Part shown: positions 1-9,120 of the stretch, piece by piece
Numbering within the stretch: the first letter of the stretch is position 1
How the letters are laid out: each line of letters starts with the position of its first letter
DNA from: Bacteroidota bacterium
GTDB lineage: Bacteria > Bacteroidota > Bacteroidia > Flavobacteriales > Flavobacteriaceae
Reading direction: 5' to 3'
Length of the DNA: 64,000 nt
Assembly: GCA_021793375.1 (NCBI GenBank)
Contig: JAJYSY010000008.1
Span: 1 to 64,000, forward strand
Made by a program: the position numbers and the translations under genes
Notes under the pieces: generated by a model
What the model was told of the DNA's origin: nothing
The model's database searches: none
The model's input: only the letters and a program-made list of their open reading frames with translations

Positions 1-2
1 GT

Positions 3-434
3 TATCCTTTTTTGCATATGACCGGACATGGAAATGTTGTTTTTGATAAAGAAGAAAGAGAAAACTTAAGAAATTATCTTTTAGGAGGTGGTTTTTTACA
101 TATTGATGATAATTATGGAATGAATAAATATATCAGAGAAGAACTTAAGAAACTCTTTCCTGAAGAAGAATTAAAAGAACTTCCGGTCAATCATCCTATT
201 TTTTGGAGTTTTTATGAATTTGAAAACGGATTGCCAAAAATACATGAACACGACGGATTGCCACCTCAAGCATTTGGCATTACCATTAAAGACAGATTAG
301 TTTTACTTTTTACATATGAAAGTGATTTAGGAAATGGTTGGGAAGATCAAGAAGTACACAACGACCCGGAAAGCGTACGTTTGGAAGCTTTAAAAATGGG
401 AGCTAATATTATAAAATATGCTTTTGAAAATTAA
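3..434 (+). CDS. DUF4159 domain protein, 3' part (5' end outside window)
   Basis: The reading frame is open to the window edge and runs YPFLHMTGHGNV before the first ATG, so this is the C-terminal part of a longer protein rather than a small gene. The conserved segments MTGHG, a GGGFLHIDDN turn and a C-terminal GANIIKYAF are typical of DUF4159 proteins of Bacteroidota, whose fold resembles a glutamine-amidotransferase-like domain. The molecular function is unknown. It is followed 50 bases later by a same-strand permease gene, so co-transcription is possible. Confidence 0.75.
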   Translation, partial: YPFLHMTGHGNVVFDKEERENLRNYLLGGGFLHIDDNYGMNKYIREELKKLFPEEELKELPVNHPIFWSFYEFENGLPKIHEHDGLPPQAFGITIKDRLVLLFTYESDLGNGWEDQEVHNDPESVRLEALKMGANIIKYAFEN

Positions 435-484
435 TATTAAAAAATAAACTAACTTTCGCCACTTGATTTAATAAAGCAAAGATT

Positions 485-1573
485 ATGAATCCAAAAGTAA
501 TTTCATCAGGAATTTTAAGAGCCGTAGGTTCCATCATCGGAATTTTATTGCTTTTTTATTTTTTGTATGAAATCAGATCCATTTTGCTTTATATTGCAAT
601 TGCGGCTGTTGTGGCTTTAATTGGCAGACCAATGGTTTATTTTTTTCAAAAAAAACTGAAAATCCCCAATCAATTATCTGTCATTTTCACCCTCTTATTA
701 ATCTTTTCTGTACTCACCGGAATTTTAGCTCTTTTCATTCCGGTAATCAATCAACAAAGTGAAAATTTTGCCAGATTAGATATAGAAGAAGTAAAAACAA
801 ATCTAAATGCTTTAAATGTTCAACTCAGAGATTATTTAGGATTAGAACAAGTCAATCTTTTTGAGAGTTTAAATATTCCCACCTTAATAGAAGAATATGA
901 TTTTAAATCTGTTCCGCTTTTTATGTCTTCTATTTTTGGAAAATTAGGCGCAATCATCATCGGAACTTTTGCAGTGATTTTTATTTCTTTTTTCCTCCTA
1001 ACAGACAGCAACCTACTCTTAAACAGCTTCTTAGCATTTTCTAAAAAAGAAAATGAAGAACGTTTTAAAAGAGTTTTCAATAAAATTAAACATCTACTTT
1101 CAAGATATTTTATAGGAATTTTCTTACAGATTTTTGTCTTGTTTGTGTTATATACTATTCTGCTCTATATTTTTAAAATACAAAATCCTGTTGCCGTTGC
1201 TTTTATCTGTGCATTTTTAAACATTGTTCCTTATTTAGGTCCTGTTGTAGCCGGAGTTTTAATGGTGTTTTTTGTGGGTTCCAATCATTTAGGGGCAGAT
1301 TTTTCTACAGTAATTTTGCCTAATATGCTATATGTTTTAGCCGGATATTTAATTGCACAAGTAATTGACAACTTCATCAATCAACCTTTAATTTTTGGAC
1401 AAAGCGTAAAATCTCATCCCTTAGAAATTTTTCTTGTCATTTTAATTGCCGGATTATTATTCGGAGTTTTCGGGATGATTATTGCTGTTCCTTCTTACAC
1501 GGCTTTAAAAGTAATCGCTAAAGAATCTTTAAGCAGATATAAAGTTGTTAAATACCTCACCCGCGGATTGTAA
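485..1573 (+). CDS. AI-2E family transporter (PerM/YdiK-like permease)
   Basis: A 362-residue integral membrane protein. Hydrophobic segments occur near residues 12-45, 60-85, 155-175, 205-235, 240-265, 275-300 and 305-335, with a soluble, mostly charged stretch around residues 85-150. This is the layout of the AI-2E transporter family (PF01594). Members have been linked to autoinducer export, sodium/proton antiport or envelope processes, and the substrate cannot be told from sequence. The stop lies 3 bases before the next ATG, indicating translational coupling with the methyltransferase gene. Confidence 0.85.
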   Translation: MNPKVISSGILRAVGSIIGILLLFYFLYEIRSILLYIAIAAVVALIGRPMVYFFQKKLKIPNQLSVIFTLLLIFSVLTGILALFIPVINQQSENFARLDIEEVKTNLNALNVQLRDYLGLEQVNLFESLNIPTLIEEYDFKSVPLFMSSIFGKLGAIIIGTFAVIFISFFLLTDSNLLLNSFLAFSKKENEERFKRVFNKIKHLLSRYFIGIFLQIFVLFVLYTILLYIFKIQNPVAVAFICAFLNIVPYLGPVVAGVLMVFFVGSNHLGADFSTVILPNMLYVLAGYLIAQVIDNFINQPLIFGQSVKSHPLEIFLVILIAGLLFGVFGMIIAVPSYTALKVIAKESLSRYKVVKYLTRGL

Positions 1574-1576
1574 ATA

Positions 1577-2776
1577 ATGAATTTAAAAGATTTCCTAAAA
1601 AAAGAAGTTCAAGAATTTATAACGCAAAACCTAAAAACCGATCCGGTTAAATTGATTTTGAAAGGAAGTCCTTTTTCCGAAATCGAAATAAAAAAATTAG
1701 TAGAACAAATTCAAGCCAAGAAAAAAGCAGAAAAAAAACTTCCTACTTGGTTTAAATCCAATAAAGTTGTTTACCCCCCTCTACTTAATCTTTCTCAGTC
1801 TTCTTCAGAAAAAACAGCAGAATATAAAGCAAATTTAATTTCAGGAAAATCCTTAATCGATATCACCGGAGGATTTGGTGTTGACGATTTTTATTTTTCT
1901 CAAAAAGTAGATAAAGTAATCCATTGCGAATTAAATCCCTCACTTTCTGCTATAGCTCGACACAATTTCCAACAACTTTCAAATCAACAAAACTGTGATT
2001 TTATCATCGGAGATGGTATAGATTTTTTAAATAATTATACAAAAAAAGCAGATTGGATTTATGCAGATCCGGGAAGGAGATCAGCTTTGGGAAAAAAAAT
2101 ATTCAGATTAGAAGAAACTCAACCCAATGTGGTAAAACATTTGAGTTTATTGCAAGAAAAAGCAAAAAACATTCTATTAAAAACCTCTCCTCTATTAGAT
2201 ATTAGTCAAGGAATTCAACAATTAAAAACTGTAAAAGAAATTCATATTGTTGCCGTAAAAAATGAAGTCAAAGAATTACTTTGGATTTTAACCGATAAAA
2301 AACCAAAAGAAATTCAAATCCACACCATAAATTTTGATACTTTTAAAAATCAACAATACACTGCTTTTTTAGCTGCAGAAAATCAGCAGGAAATAACTTA
2401 TTCTACTCCACTCGCCTATTTATACGAACCCAATTCTGCTATATTAAAAGCCGGATTTTTCAAAAATATGGCAGTGGAATTCAAGTTATATAAAATCGCC
2501 AAACACACGCATTTATACACTTCAGATGAGTTAGTTGATTTCCCGGGAAGAGTTTTTAAAGTAATAAACATTCTTCCTGTTCATAAAAAACATTTACAAA
2601 AAACCGGTATAAAAAAAGCAAATATCTCCACTCGAAATTTTCCGCTTAAACCTGCTCAAATCAAAAAGAAATTCAAGTTAAAAGACGGTGGAAAAACCTA
2701 TTTATTTTTCACAGAAAATCATCTAAAAGAAAAAATTATCATCCAAACCATCAAGCAAAATCAAGAAAACCAATAG
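1577..2776 (+). CDS. Class I SAM-dependent methyltransferase with THUMP-like C-terminus
   Basis: A 399-residue protein. Residues about 90-105 read DITGGFGVDDFYFS, a glycine-rich SAM-binding motif I, and about residue 160 reads YADPGRR, a motif IV (D-P-x) typical of this RNA methyltransferase-like family. The C-terminus (RNFPLKPAQIKKKFKLKDG) matches the THUMP-like domain found in these Bacteroidota proteins. The substrate is unknown; RNA is a reasonable inference. It follows the permease gene almost without a gap. Confidence 0.8.
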   Translation: MNLKDFLKKEVQEFITQNLKTDPVKLILKGSPFSEIEIKKLVEQIQAKKKAEKKLPTWFKSNKVVYPPLLNLSQSSSEKTAEYKANLISGKSLIDITGGFGVDDFYFSQKVDKVIHCELNPSLSAIARHNFQQLSNQQNCDFIIGDGIDFLNNYTKKADWIYADPGRRSALGKKIFRLEETQPNVVKHLSLLQEKAKNILLKTSPLLDISQGIQQLKTVKEIHIVAVKNEVKELLWILTDKKPKEIQIHTINFDTFKNQQYTAFLAAENQQEITYSTPLAYLYEPNSAILKAGFFKNMAVEFKLYKIAKHTHLYTSDELVDFPGRVFKVINILPVHKKHLQKTGIKKANISTRNFPLKPAQIKKKFKLKDGGKTYLFFTENHLKEKIIIQTIKQNQENQ

Positions 2777-2874
2777 GTTAAATCATGCTTATTCTTTTTT
2801 CAGCTAAGGAATAACTATAATTGAGTTTTAAATTGGCATAAATAATCGTATTTTTAACCGCTAAAATATATTGA

Positions 2875-3639
2875 ATGGGTAAAATAATTGCAGTAGCCAA
2901 TCAAAAAGGAGGAGTGGGAAAAACCACCACCGCTGTCAATCTTGCAGCCGCATTAGGAGTTTTAGAGAAAAAAGTCTTATTAATTGACGCTGATCCTCAA
3001 GCTAATGCCAGTTCAGGATTAGGAGTTGATGTAGATAATGTAGAAATCGGAACTTATCAGCTTTTTGAAGAAAATATCAAAGCGGAACAAGCCATCGTTT
3101 CTACCAATTCTCCCAACTTGGATATTATTCCGGCACACATAGATTTGGTAGCTATTGAAATTGAATTAGTCGATCAAGAAAAAAGAGAATCCTTATTATT
3201 GGAAGCCATCGAACACCTCAAAGATAAATATGAATATATTATCATTGATTGTGCTCCATCTTTAGGATTATTGACGCTAAATGCTTTGACAGCAGCAGAT
3301 TCCATTATTATTCCTATTCAATGCGAATACTTTGCTTTAGAAGGTTTAGGAAAACTTTTAAACACCATTAAAAGTGTACAAAGATTACATAATCCGGAAT
3401 TGGAAATTGAAGGTTTATTATTAACCATGTATGATTCCAGATTACGACTTTCTAATCAGGTGGTTGAAGAAGTACGCAAACATTTTGACGAAATGGTATT
3501 TAAAACAATCATTCAACGAAATGTGCGTTTAAGTGAAGCACCAAGTTATGGCGAGAGCATTATAAACTATGATGCAAGTAGCCGAGGGGCCAACAATTAT
3601 TTGAGTTTGGCAGAAGAAATCATAACTAAAAAGGCATAA
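2875..3639 (+). CDS. parA: Chromosome partitioning ATPase ParA/Soj
   Basis: A 254-residue ParA-type ATPase. The deviant Walker A motif KGGVGKTT lies at residues 11-18, LLIDADPQANAS is the Walker A' region, and YIIIDCAPSLG is the Walker B region. With ParB and parS it organises and segregates the chromosome origin region. The length is typical of chromosomal Soj proteins. The parB start follows 6 bases after its stop, so the two form an operon. I found no parS-like palindrome by reading, but a motif search is needed to exclude one. Confidence 0.95.
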   Translation: MGKIIAVANQKGGVGKTTTAVNLAAALGVLEKKVLLIDADPQANASSGLGVDVDNVEIGTYQLFEENIKAEQAIVSTNSPNLDIIPAHIDLVAIEIELVDQEKRESLLLEAIEHLKDKYEYIIIDCAPSLGLLTLNALTAADSIIIPIQCEYFALEGLGKLLNTIKSVQRLHNPELEIEGLLLTMYDSRLRLSNQVVEEVRKHFDEMVFKTIIQRNVRLSEAPSYGESIINYDASSRGANNYLSLAEEIITKKA

Positions 3640-3645
3640 ATTATT

Positions 3646-4542
3646 ATGGCAAAAGCAACAAAGAAAAAGGCGTTAGGAAGAGGACTTTCAGCTTTATTGA
3701 AAGATCCTGAGAATGATATTGTTTCTGCAAAAGATAAAAATGCAGATAAAGTAGTAGGAAGCATTGTTGAGTTAGATATTGATACTATTGAAGTTAATCC
3801 GCACCAACCACGTACAAGTTTTAATGAAGACACTTTAAAAGAATTGGCTTCTTCCATCAAAGAATTGGGCGTAATTCAACCTATAACTGTCAGAAAACTA
3901 AGCTTTAATAAATATCAATTAGTTTCAGGAGAACGCAGATATCGCGCTTCAAAATTAGTAGGGTTAAAAACAATTCCTGCTTATATACGCATTGCCAATG
4001 ACCAAGAAACTTTGGAAATGGCATTGGTAGAAAACATTCAAAGACAGGATTTAGACCCTATTGAAATCGCTTTGTCTTATCAAAGATTGTTAGAGGAAAT
4101 AGATTTAACTCAAGAAAGATTAAGTGAACGCGTAGGAAAAAATCGTTCTACAATTTCAAATTATTTGCGTTTATTAAAACTTGATCCCATCATCCAAACC
4201 GGGATGAGAGATGGTTTCCTTTCTATGGGGCATGGTCGAGCAATTATCAATATAAAAGATCAAGAAGTTCAGTTGGGAATTTATGAAAAAGTAATTGCAG
4301 AAGAGCTTTCAGTCAGAGAAACAGAGAAATTAGTTCGTTCCGTTCAGCAAGGAAAAGATAAAAAATCAGCAGCAAAACCTCCCAAACTAAGCAAAGAAAT
4401 GAAAGCTGCTGCCAAAGAATTTTCTGATTATTTTGGCGCAAAAATTGATGTAAAAGTCAACAAAAAAGGAAGTGGGAAAATTGTAATTCCATTTTCTTCT
4501 GAAGAAGATTTTAAACGTTTGGAAAAACTTATCAACAGTTGA
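3646..4542 (+). CDS. parB: Chromosome partitioning protein ParB/Spo0J
   Basis: A 298-residue ParB. It contains the ParB/Sulfiredoxin nuclease-like domain with the CTP-binding motif GERRYRAS (around residue 105), ENIQRQDLDPIE, and a KorB-type helix-turn-helix (LSERVGKNRSTISNYLRLL). The C-terminal segment after about residue 240 is the dimerisation domain. The N-terminal KKKALGRGLSALL is a conserved ParA-stimulating motif. Its TGA stop overlaps the TTG start of the next gene in a TTGA arrangement. Confidence 0.95.
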   Translation: MAKATKKKALGRGLSALLKDPENDIVSAKDKNADKVVGSIVELDIDTIEVNPHQPRTSFNEDTLKELASSIKELGVIQPITVRKLSFNKYQLVSGERRYRASKLVGLKTIPAYIRIANDQETLEMALVENIQRQDLDPIEIALSYQRLLEEIDLTQERLSERVGKNRSTISNYLRLLKLDPIIQTGMRDGFLSMGHGRAIINIKDQEVQLGIYEKVIAEELSVRETEKLVRSVQQGKDKKSAAKPPKLSKEMKAAAKEFSDYFGAKIDVKVNKKGSGKIVIPFSSEEDFKRLEKLINS

Positions 4543-5117
4543 AAAAGCTTTTAACATGTCTTTTATTGACTTGCTTTTTAAGTCATGCTGAAATTTTTGC
4601 TCAAGATAGTTTATCTGTGCAAACTGATGCTGTTTCTACCAATCAAAGCATGTTGAAAATCGATTCGAGTTATGAACCTTTACAACCTGCAAAAGCAGCT
4701 TTTTATTCAGCTGTTTTGCCTGGTTTAGGACAAGCACACAACAAAAGTTATTGGAAAATCCCCTTGGTTTACGCCGGATTGGGAGGCGGAGTTTATTTTT
4801 ACATCAAAAACAACGATCAATTTCATAGTTATCGAGACGCTTATAAAAGACGTTTAGCCGGATATGAAGATGATGAATACCAAGGAAAAATCAGTGATGA
4901 AGGATTAATTCAAGCTCAAAAACAGTTTAGAAAAAACAAAGAAATCTCTATCTTTTTCACCCTTGTTTGGTATGCTTTAAATATTGTTGATGCTAATGTT
5001 GAAGCACATTTAAATCAATTTAATGTTTCTGAAAATCTCTCTGTAAAACCTGATTACAACTTTGATCAGATGTCGGGAAATTCAAACTATGGACTTTCTT
5101 TAAACTATAAATTTTAA
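4539..5117 (+). CDS. DUF5683 domain protein, secreted or membrane-associated
   Basis: A 192-residue protein with a Sec signal peptide (MKKLLTCLLLTCFLSHAEIFAQ). The following segment KAAFYSAVLPGLGQAHNKSYWKIPLVYAG is characteristic of DUF5683 and includes a hydrophobic hairpin. The only start that keeps the signal peptide is the TTG overlapping the parB stop by four bases, so translation is probably coupled to parB. The function is unknown, although its place after parAB and before dapB is common in flavobacterial genomes. Confidence 0.8.
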   Translation: MKKLLTCLLLTCFLSHAEIFAQDSLSVQTDAVSTNQSMLKIDSSYEPLQPAKAAFYSAVLPGLGQAHNKSYWKIPLVYAGLGGGVYFYIKNNDQFHSYRDAYKRRLAGYEDDEYQGKISDEGLIQAQKQFRKNKEISIFFTLVWYALNIVDANVEAHLNQFNVSENLSVKPDYNFDQMSGNSNYGLSLNYKF

Positions 5118-5120
5118 AAG

Positions 5121-5840
5121 ATGAAAATTGCAATTTTAGGTTACGGAAGAATGGGTAAAATCATTGAAAAACTCGCTCTGAAAGCCAATCATGAAATCGT
5201 TTATAAAACTTCTGGAAAAATTGATGAGAAAGCTTTACAAAAAGCAGATGTAGCTATAGAATTTAGTATTGCAGAAGCAGCTTTTAAAAATATTTCCACA
5301 TGTTTTGAGAATAATATTCCCGTGGTTTCCGGAACAACAGGATGGTTAAAAGATTATGAAAAAACGATAAATCTATGCAAAGAAAAAAATGGTAGCTTTT
5401 TATATGCTTCTAATTTTAGTGTAGGCGTAAATCTGTTTTTTACTTTAAATAAAAAATTGGCAAAAATGATGGATAATCAATCTGAATATCAGCTTGAAAT
5501 GGAAGAAATCCATCACACTAAAAAAAGAGATGCTCCCAGCGGAACAGCTATTACTTTGGCCGAAGGAATCATTGCAAACTCTCATAAAACAAATTGGAAA
5601 TTAGTTAAAAACCATAAAGAGAAAATCCCTTCTGAAATTATTCCGATAACTGCAAAAAGATTGGAAGATGTTAAAGGAACACATAAAGTTGAATACAAAT
5701 CTGAAATAGATTCCATAGAAATAAAACACACTGCTTACAGCAGAGAAGGTTTTGCTAAAGGCGCTATTTTAGCAGCTGAATTTATCGCAGATAAAAAAGG
5801 AATTTTCAACATGCAGGATGTACTTCAAAATATAATATAA
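5121..5840 (+). CDS. dapB: 4-hydroxy-tetrahydrodipicolinate reductase
   Basis: A 239-residue cytosolic enzyme that reduces 4-hydroxy-tetrahydrodipicolinate in the diaminopimelate/lysine pathway using NAD(P)H. The N-terminus MKIAILGYGRMGK is the Rossmann nucleotide-binding loop. EEIHHTKKRDAPSGTA holds the catalytic histidine pair and the substrate-binding lysine. SREGFAKGA near the C-terminus is also conserved. The start lies three bases after the DUF5683 stop, in the same operon. It is slightly shorter than the E. coli enzyme, as usual for Bacteroidota. Confidence 0.95.
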   Translation: MKIAILGYGRMGKIIEKLALKANHEIVYKTSGKIDEKALQKADVAIEFSIAEAAFKNISTCFENNIPVVSGTTGWLKDYEKTINLCKEKNGSFLYASNFSVGVNLFFTLNKKLAKMMDNQSEYQLEMEEIHHTKKRDAPSGTAITLAEGIIANSHKTNWKLVKNHKEKIPSEIIPITAKRLEDVKGTHKVEYKSEIDSIEIKHTAYSREGFAKGAILAAEFIADKKGIFNMQDVLQNII

Positions 5841-5844
5841 TTGG

Positions 5845-5894
5845 TATTTTTGTAATTTATATTTTACAAATATATCATTTGATATAAAAACAAA
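5845..5894 (+). promoter_or_regulatory. Intergenic promoter candidate before lepB
   Basis: The 58-base gap between dapB and lepB contains TATTTTTG (5845-5852), a match to the Bacteroidota -7 consensus TAnnTTTG. It also contains the imperfect dyad ATATCATTTGATAT (5873-5886). No clear -33 TTG at proper spacing was seen, so promoter activity is only suggested. Confidence 0.35.
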
Positions 5895-5898
5895 TCTC

Positions 5899-7461
5899 AT
5901 GACAATATTACAGTGGTTTATATTCTTTCTTTTCATTCAAGTTATCCATTTTTTAGGAACTTGGAAACTTTATGTAAAAGCAGGACGCCAAGCTTGGGAA
6001 GCTGCCATCCCCGTTTATAATGCAGTTGTTTTAATGAAAATCATCAACCGTCCGGTTTGGTGGGTGATTTTATTGTTTATTCCCATCGTAAATCTGATTA
6101 TGTTTCCGGTGATTTGGGTAGAATTAGCAAGGAGTTTCGGAAAAAATTCTACTATAGATACTTGGCTGACAATCTTAACTTTAGGTTTGTATTTATATTA
6201 TATCAATTATGCCGCAGATGTTGAATATATTGAAGACAGGAGCTTAAAACCAAGAACAGCTGCAGGAGAATGGATAAGTGCTATTTTATTTGCAGTTGTT
6301 GCCGCTACTATTGTTCATAATTATTTCATTCAGCCTTTTACCATTCCCACTTCTTCTTTAGAAAAAACCTTGCTGGTCGGCGATTTTCTTTTTGTCAGCA
6401 AAATGCACTACGGTGCAAGAACACCTGAAACCACAGTAGGTTTTCCTATGGTCCACGACACTATTCCAGTGTTGGGCGTAAAATCTTATTCCGAAAAACC
6501 AAAATTACCTTATTTCCGTTTTCCGGGTTTTCAAAAAATTAAACACAATGATATTGTTGTTTTCAATTGGCCGGTAGATACTGTTCCGTATTTTGGATAT
6601 AAAGGAAATAAATCCTTTGATAAACCGGTAGATAAAAAATCAAATTACGTAAAAAGAGCAGTAGGTTTACCAGGAGATTCTTTGTCTATTGTAAATGGAG
6701 ATTTGATGATTGATGGAGAAATTTTACCTTTCCCCGAGCGCGCAAAACCACAAATGTCTTATTTGGTGAAAACAAAAGGAGATAACTTTAATATGAGATA
6801 TCTCTATGAACATTATGATTACACTGAAAGAGCTATTTATCCGCAAGGAAAAAACACCTATCTGTTTGTTGCCTTAACAGAAGAAAATGCAAGGAAATTA
6901 GAAAACAATCCCAATGTTGCTTCCATAAAAAAAGCAATCACCCCAAAAGGAGAAAAATCTGATGTTTTTCCGACTTCTAACGCTTTGAATTGGAATGGAG
7001 ATAATTATGGTCCGATTTATATTCCTGAGAAAGGAAAAACTGTAGAAATCAACAAACAAAGTCTTCCTTTTTATAAACGTATTATAGAAGTTTATGAAGG
7101 AGAAGAAATGGGAATTGAACAGAAAATAAGTTTTAAAGAAGATGAAATTCTACTCAATGGAAACCCTATAGATTCTTATACTTTTAAACAGGATTATTAT
7201 TATATGTTAGGAGACAACAGACATAATAGTGAAGACAGCAGGCATTGGGGATATGTTCCTGAATCTCATATTGTTGGAAAACCTGTTTTTGTATGGATGA
7301 GTTTAGACAAACACGGAAAAAATTTCTTTGATAAAATTCGTTGGGACAGAATGTTTACTTCGGTAAATGGAAAGGGAGAACCCACTTCTTATTTACCACA
7401 TTTCTTGATTGGATTTGTAATTGTAATAGGGATTTCTATTTTCAGAAAAAGAAAAAAATAA
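5899..7461 (+). CDS. lepB: Signal peptidase I with multi-spanning N-terminal domain
   Basis: A 520-residue inner-membrane serine protease that removes Sec signal peptides. Residues 1-110 form a DUF5684-like hydrophobic domain. A further transmembrane segment at about 125-145 precedes the catalytic motif IPTSSLEKTL (nucleophile Ser153). YVKRAVGLPGDSL carries the general base Lys252, and GDNRHNSEDSRHWG is the conserved box near residue 435. A C-terminal transmembrane helix is followed by RKRKK. The length and N-terminal extension are usual for Bacteroidota. The wbqC gene follows in the same direction. Confidence 0.92.
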   Translation: MTILQWFIFFLFIQVIHFLGTWKLYVKAGRQAWEAAIPVYNAVVLMKIINRPVWWVILLFIPIVNLIMFPVIWVELARSFGKNSTIDTWLTILTLGLYLYYINYAADVEYIEDRSLKPRTAAGEWISAILFAVVAATIVHNYFIQPFTIPTSSLEKTLLVGDFLFVSKMHYGARTPETTVGFPMVHDTIPVLGVKSYSEKPKLPYFRFPGFQKIKHNDIVVFNWPVDTVPYFGYKGNKSFDKPVDKKSNYVKRAVGLPGDSLSIVNGDLMIDGEILPFPERAKPQMSYLVKTKGDNFNMRYLYEHYDYTERAIYPQGKNTYLFVALTEENARKLENNPNVASIKKAITPKGEKSDVFPTSNALNWNGDNYGPIYIPEKGKTVEINKQSLPFYKRIIEVYEGEEMGIEQKISFKEDEILLNGNPIDSYTFKQDYYYMLGDNRHNSEDSRHWGYVPESHIVGKPVFVWMSLDKHGKNFFDKIRWDRMFTSVNGKGEPTSYLPHFLIGFVIVIGISIFRKRKK

Positions 7462-7472
7462 GCATTTTTAAT

Positions 7473-8120
7473 ATGGAAAAAGCAGTTATCCATCCGGGAT
7501 ATTTTTTTCCGATAGATTTATTTGCTGTTTATGTAAATGCAGAAGAAATTCTTTTGGAAAATCATGATAATTACCAAAAACAAACCTATAGAAATCGACA
7601 ATATATTTACGGAGCAAACGGAAAATTATTGTTGAATATTCCTATAGATAATACCGAGCGCAGAAAAGGAAAAGAAAAATATAAAGAAGTAAAAATAGAA
7701 AATGATTACAGCTGGCAAAGAACGCATTGGCGATCTTTAAAAAGTGCTTATCTCAGCTCTCCTTTTTTTGAATTTTATCAAGATGATTTACAAGAATTAT
7801 ATGAGAAGAAATTCACTTATTTAATCGATTTTAACCACGCTTGTAGAAGTGTTTTAAATGCTTGTTTGCAAATCGATAAATCAGAAAAGTTTACTACAGA
7901 ATTTTCAACTGTTTATCAAGATCATATTTTTGACGCCAGAGAACTCATTAAAGCTAAACGAAAATCCGCTGTAGATTTACCTGTTTATGATCAAGTTTTT
8001 CAAGAAAAACACGGATTTATTTCAAATTTATCTGTTTTGGATTTACTTTTTAATAAAGGTCCGGAAAGCTTAAGTTATTTATCAAAACTTCAATTTTCTA
8101 TATCTAAACCTTCTATTTGA
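7473..8120 (+). CDS. WbqC family protein
   Basis: A 215-residue WbqC-like protein (PF08889). The sequence from MEKAVIHPGYFFPIDLF through NRQYIYGANGKLLLNIPI and WQRTHWRSLKSAYLSSPFFEFY is strongly characteristic of the family. WbqC members are associated with O-antigen loci in some bacteria, but the biochemical role is unproven. The open frame extends upstream into lepB; the ATG at 7473, 11 bases after the lepB stop, gives the family N-terminus. The last 31 bases overlap the 3' end of the convergent gene. Confidence 0.85.
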   Translation: MEKAVIHPGYFFPIDLFAVYVNAEEILLENHDNYQKQTYRNRQYIYGANGKLLLNIPIDNTERRKGKEKYKEVKIENDYSWQRTHWRSLKSAYLSSPFFEFYQDDLQELYEKKFTYLIDFNHACRSVLNACLQIDKSEKFTTEFSTVYQDHIFDARELIKAKRKSAVDLPVYDQVFQEKHGFISNLSVLDLLFNKGPESLSYLSKLQFSISKPSI

Positions 8121-9118
8121 ACAGCAATCGGATAATGATCTGAAAGTTTTTCTCTGTAAGTTGTAAAATCTACAATTTTATATTTTGGATCAACCAAAAA
8201 ATAATCTATTCTCAAAGGAAGAAAATCATCCATCATAAAAGTATAGCCCAAACCTTTTCCTTTTTCTTTAAAAGCATCATTTAAATTTGCTGTCAACTTT
8301 CTATAAGCATAAGAAAAAGCAGTGTTATTCATATCTCCTGCAACAATATTAGGATAAGGAGATTCTGCCAAAGCTGTTAAAAACATTTCTGCTTGATCTT
8401 GTTGAATTTTAAAAGATCCTCCCATTTTTTTGGTGAGTTCTTTTCCTTTTTCCTTATCTAAATTTCGTAAATCTTGATCAATTTTATGACTTTGCAAATG
8501 CATATTAAAAACGCGAAGTGTATCTTCTTTAACAACAATATCTGCATAAATTACATTATTCCCGGTATTTTTAAAATCTAAAGACCCTTTATTGATGATG
8601 GGATATTTTGATAAAATAGCTTGCCCCATTCCTTTGGCTATTATTTTTTTATAAGTGTGCGGAAACGCTGAAAAATCAATTTCTCCGGAAGCATATTCCT
8701 GAATGCAAACTACATCTGCGGATTCTTTTAGTATAAAATCTTTAATTTTCTGCGGAATATCCTTGTCTTCCATCCAATCATAACGATTGAATTGTCGAAC
8801 ATTATAACTCATCATTTTAAGACTTTCTTCTGAAGAAATTCTCTCTTCAGATTTAAACTTATAAAGGGCAGAAAGATGATTAAATCCTATTAATAAGATA
8901 ATTAAGGACAATAAAAATTGTCTTCTCATTCTGAGGAGCCAATACAAACAAAACAGGAGATTTACCGCAATTAAAACCGGCATTCCCAAACTCAGAAGTG
9001 AAATATAAGGAAAAGAATTTGGAGGTATAAAAGGCAACACATAAGCTAAAAGCAGTAATAATGCTGCAATAGAATTAATGAAAAACAAGAATTTACCTAA
9101 TAACCCAAGCTTTTTCAT
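8090..9118 (-). CDS. Membrane-anchored endonuclease/exonuclease/phosphatase family protein
   Basis: A 342-residue protein with about three N-terminal transmembrane segments (residues 10-90) followed by an EEP (DNase I-like) domain. Visible motifs are MMSYNVRQFNR, CIQEYAS (metal-binding Glu), NMHLQSH, AGDMNN (catalytic Asp/Asn) and SDHYPI (catalytic Asp-His). The complete active site argues for a functional phosphodiesterase or nuclease with its domain probably outside the cytosol; the substrate is unknown. The start abuts the rhomboid gene stop, so it is the last gene of the mutL-rhomboid operon. Confidence 0.85.
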   Translation of the reverse strand: MKKLGLLGKFLFFINSIAALLLLLAYVLPFIPPNSFPYISLLSLGMPVLIAVNLLFCLYWLLRMRRQFLLSLIILLIGFNHLSALYKFKSEERISSEESLKMMSYNVRQFNRYDWMEDKDIPQKIKDFILKESADVVCIQEYASGEIDFSAFPHTYKKIIAKGMGQAILSKYPIINKGSLDFKNTGNNVIYADIVVKEDTLRVFNMHLQSHKIDQDLRNLDKEKGKELTKKMGGSFKIQQDQAEMFLTALAESPYPNIVAGDMNNTAFSYAYRKLTANLNDAFKEKGKGLGYTFMMDDFLPLRIDYFLVDPKYKIVDFTTYREKLSDHYPIAVQIEGLDIEN

Positions 9119-9120
9119 AT

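Noticed and set aside
1-434. Complete small gene starting at the first TTG or ATG
   Set aside because: The frame is open upstream with conserved YPF residues before the start, so it is the end of a longer gene.
2777-2874. parS centromere site near parAB
   Set aside because: No palindrome resembling known parS sequences was seen here or elsewhere by reading; a motif scan would be needed for certainty.
8090-8120. Frameshift or assembly error at the wbqC/EEP overlap
   Set aside because: Both proteins end naturally with plausible C-termini; a 31-base convergent overlap is tolerable.
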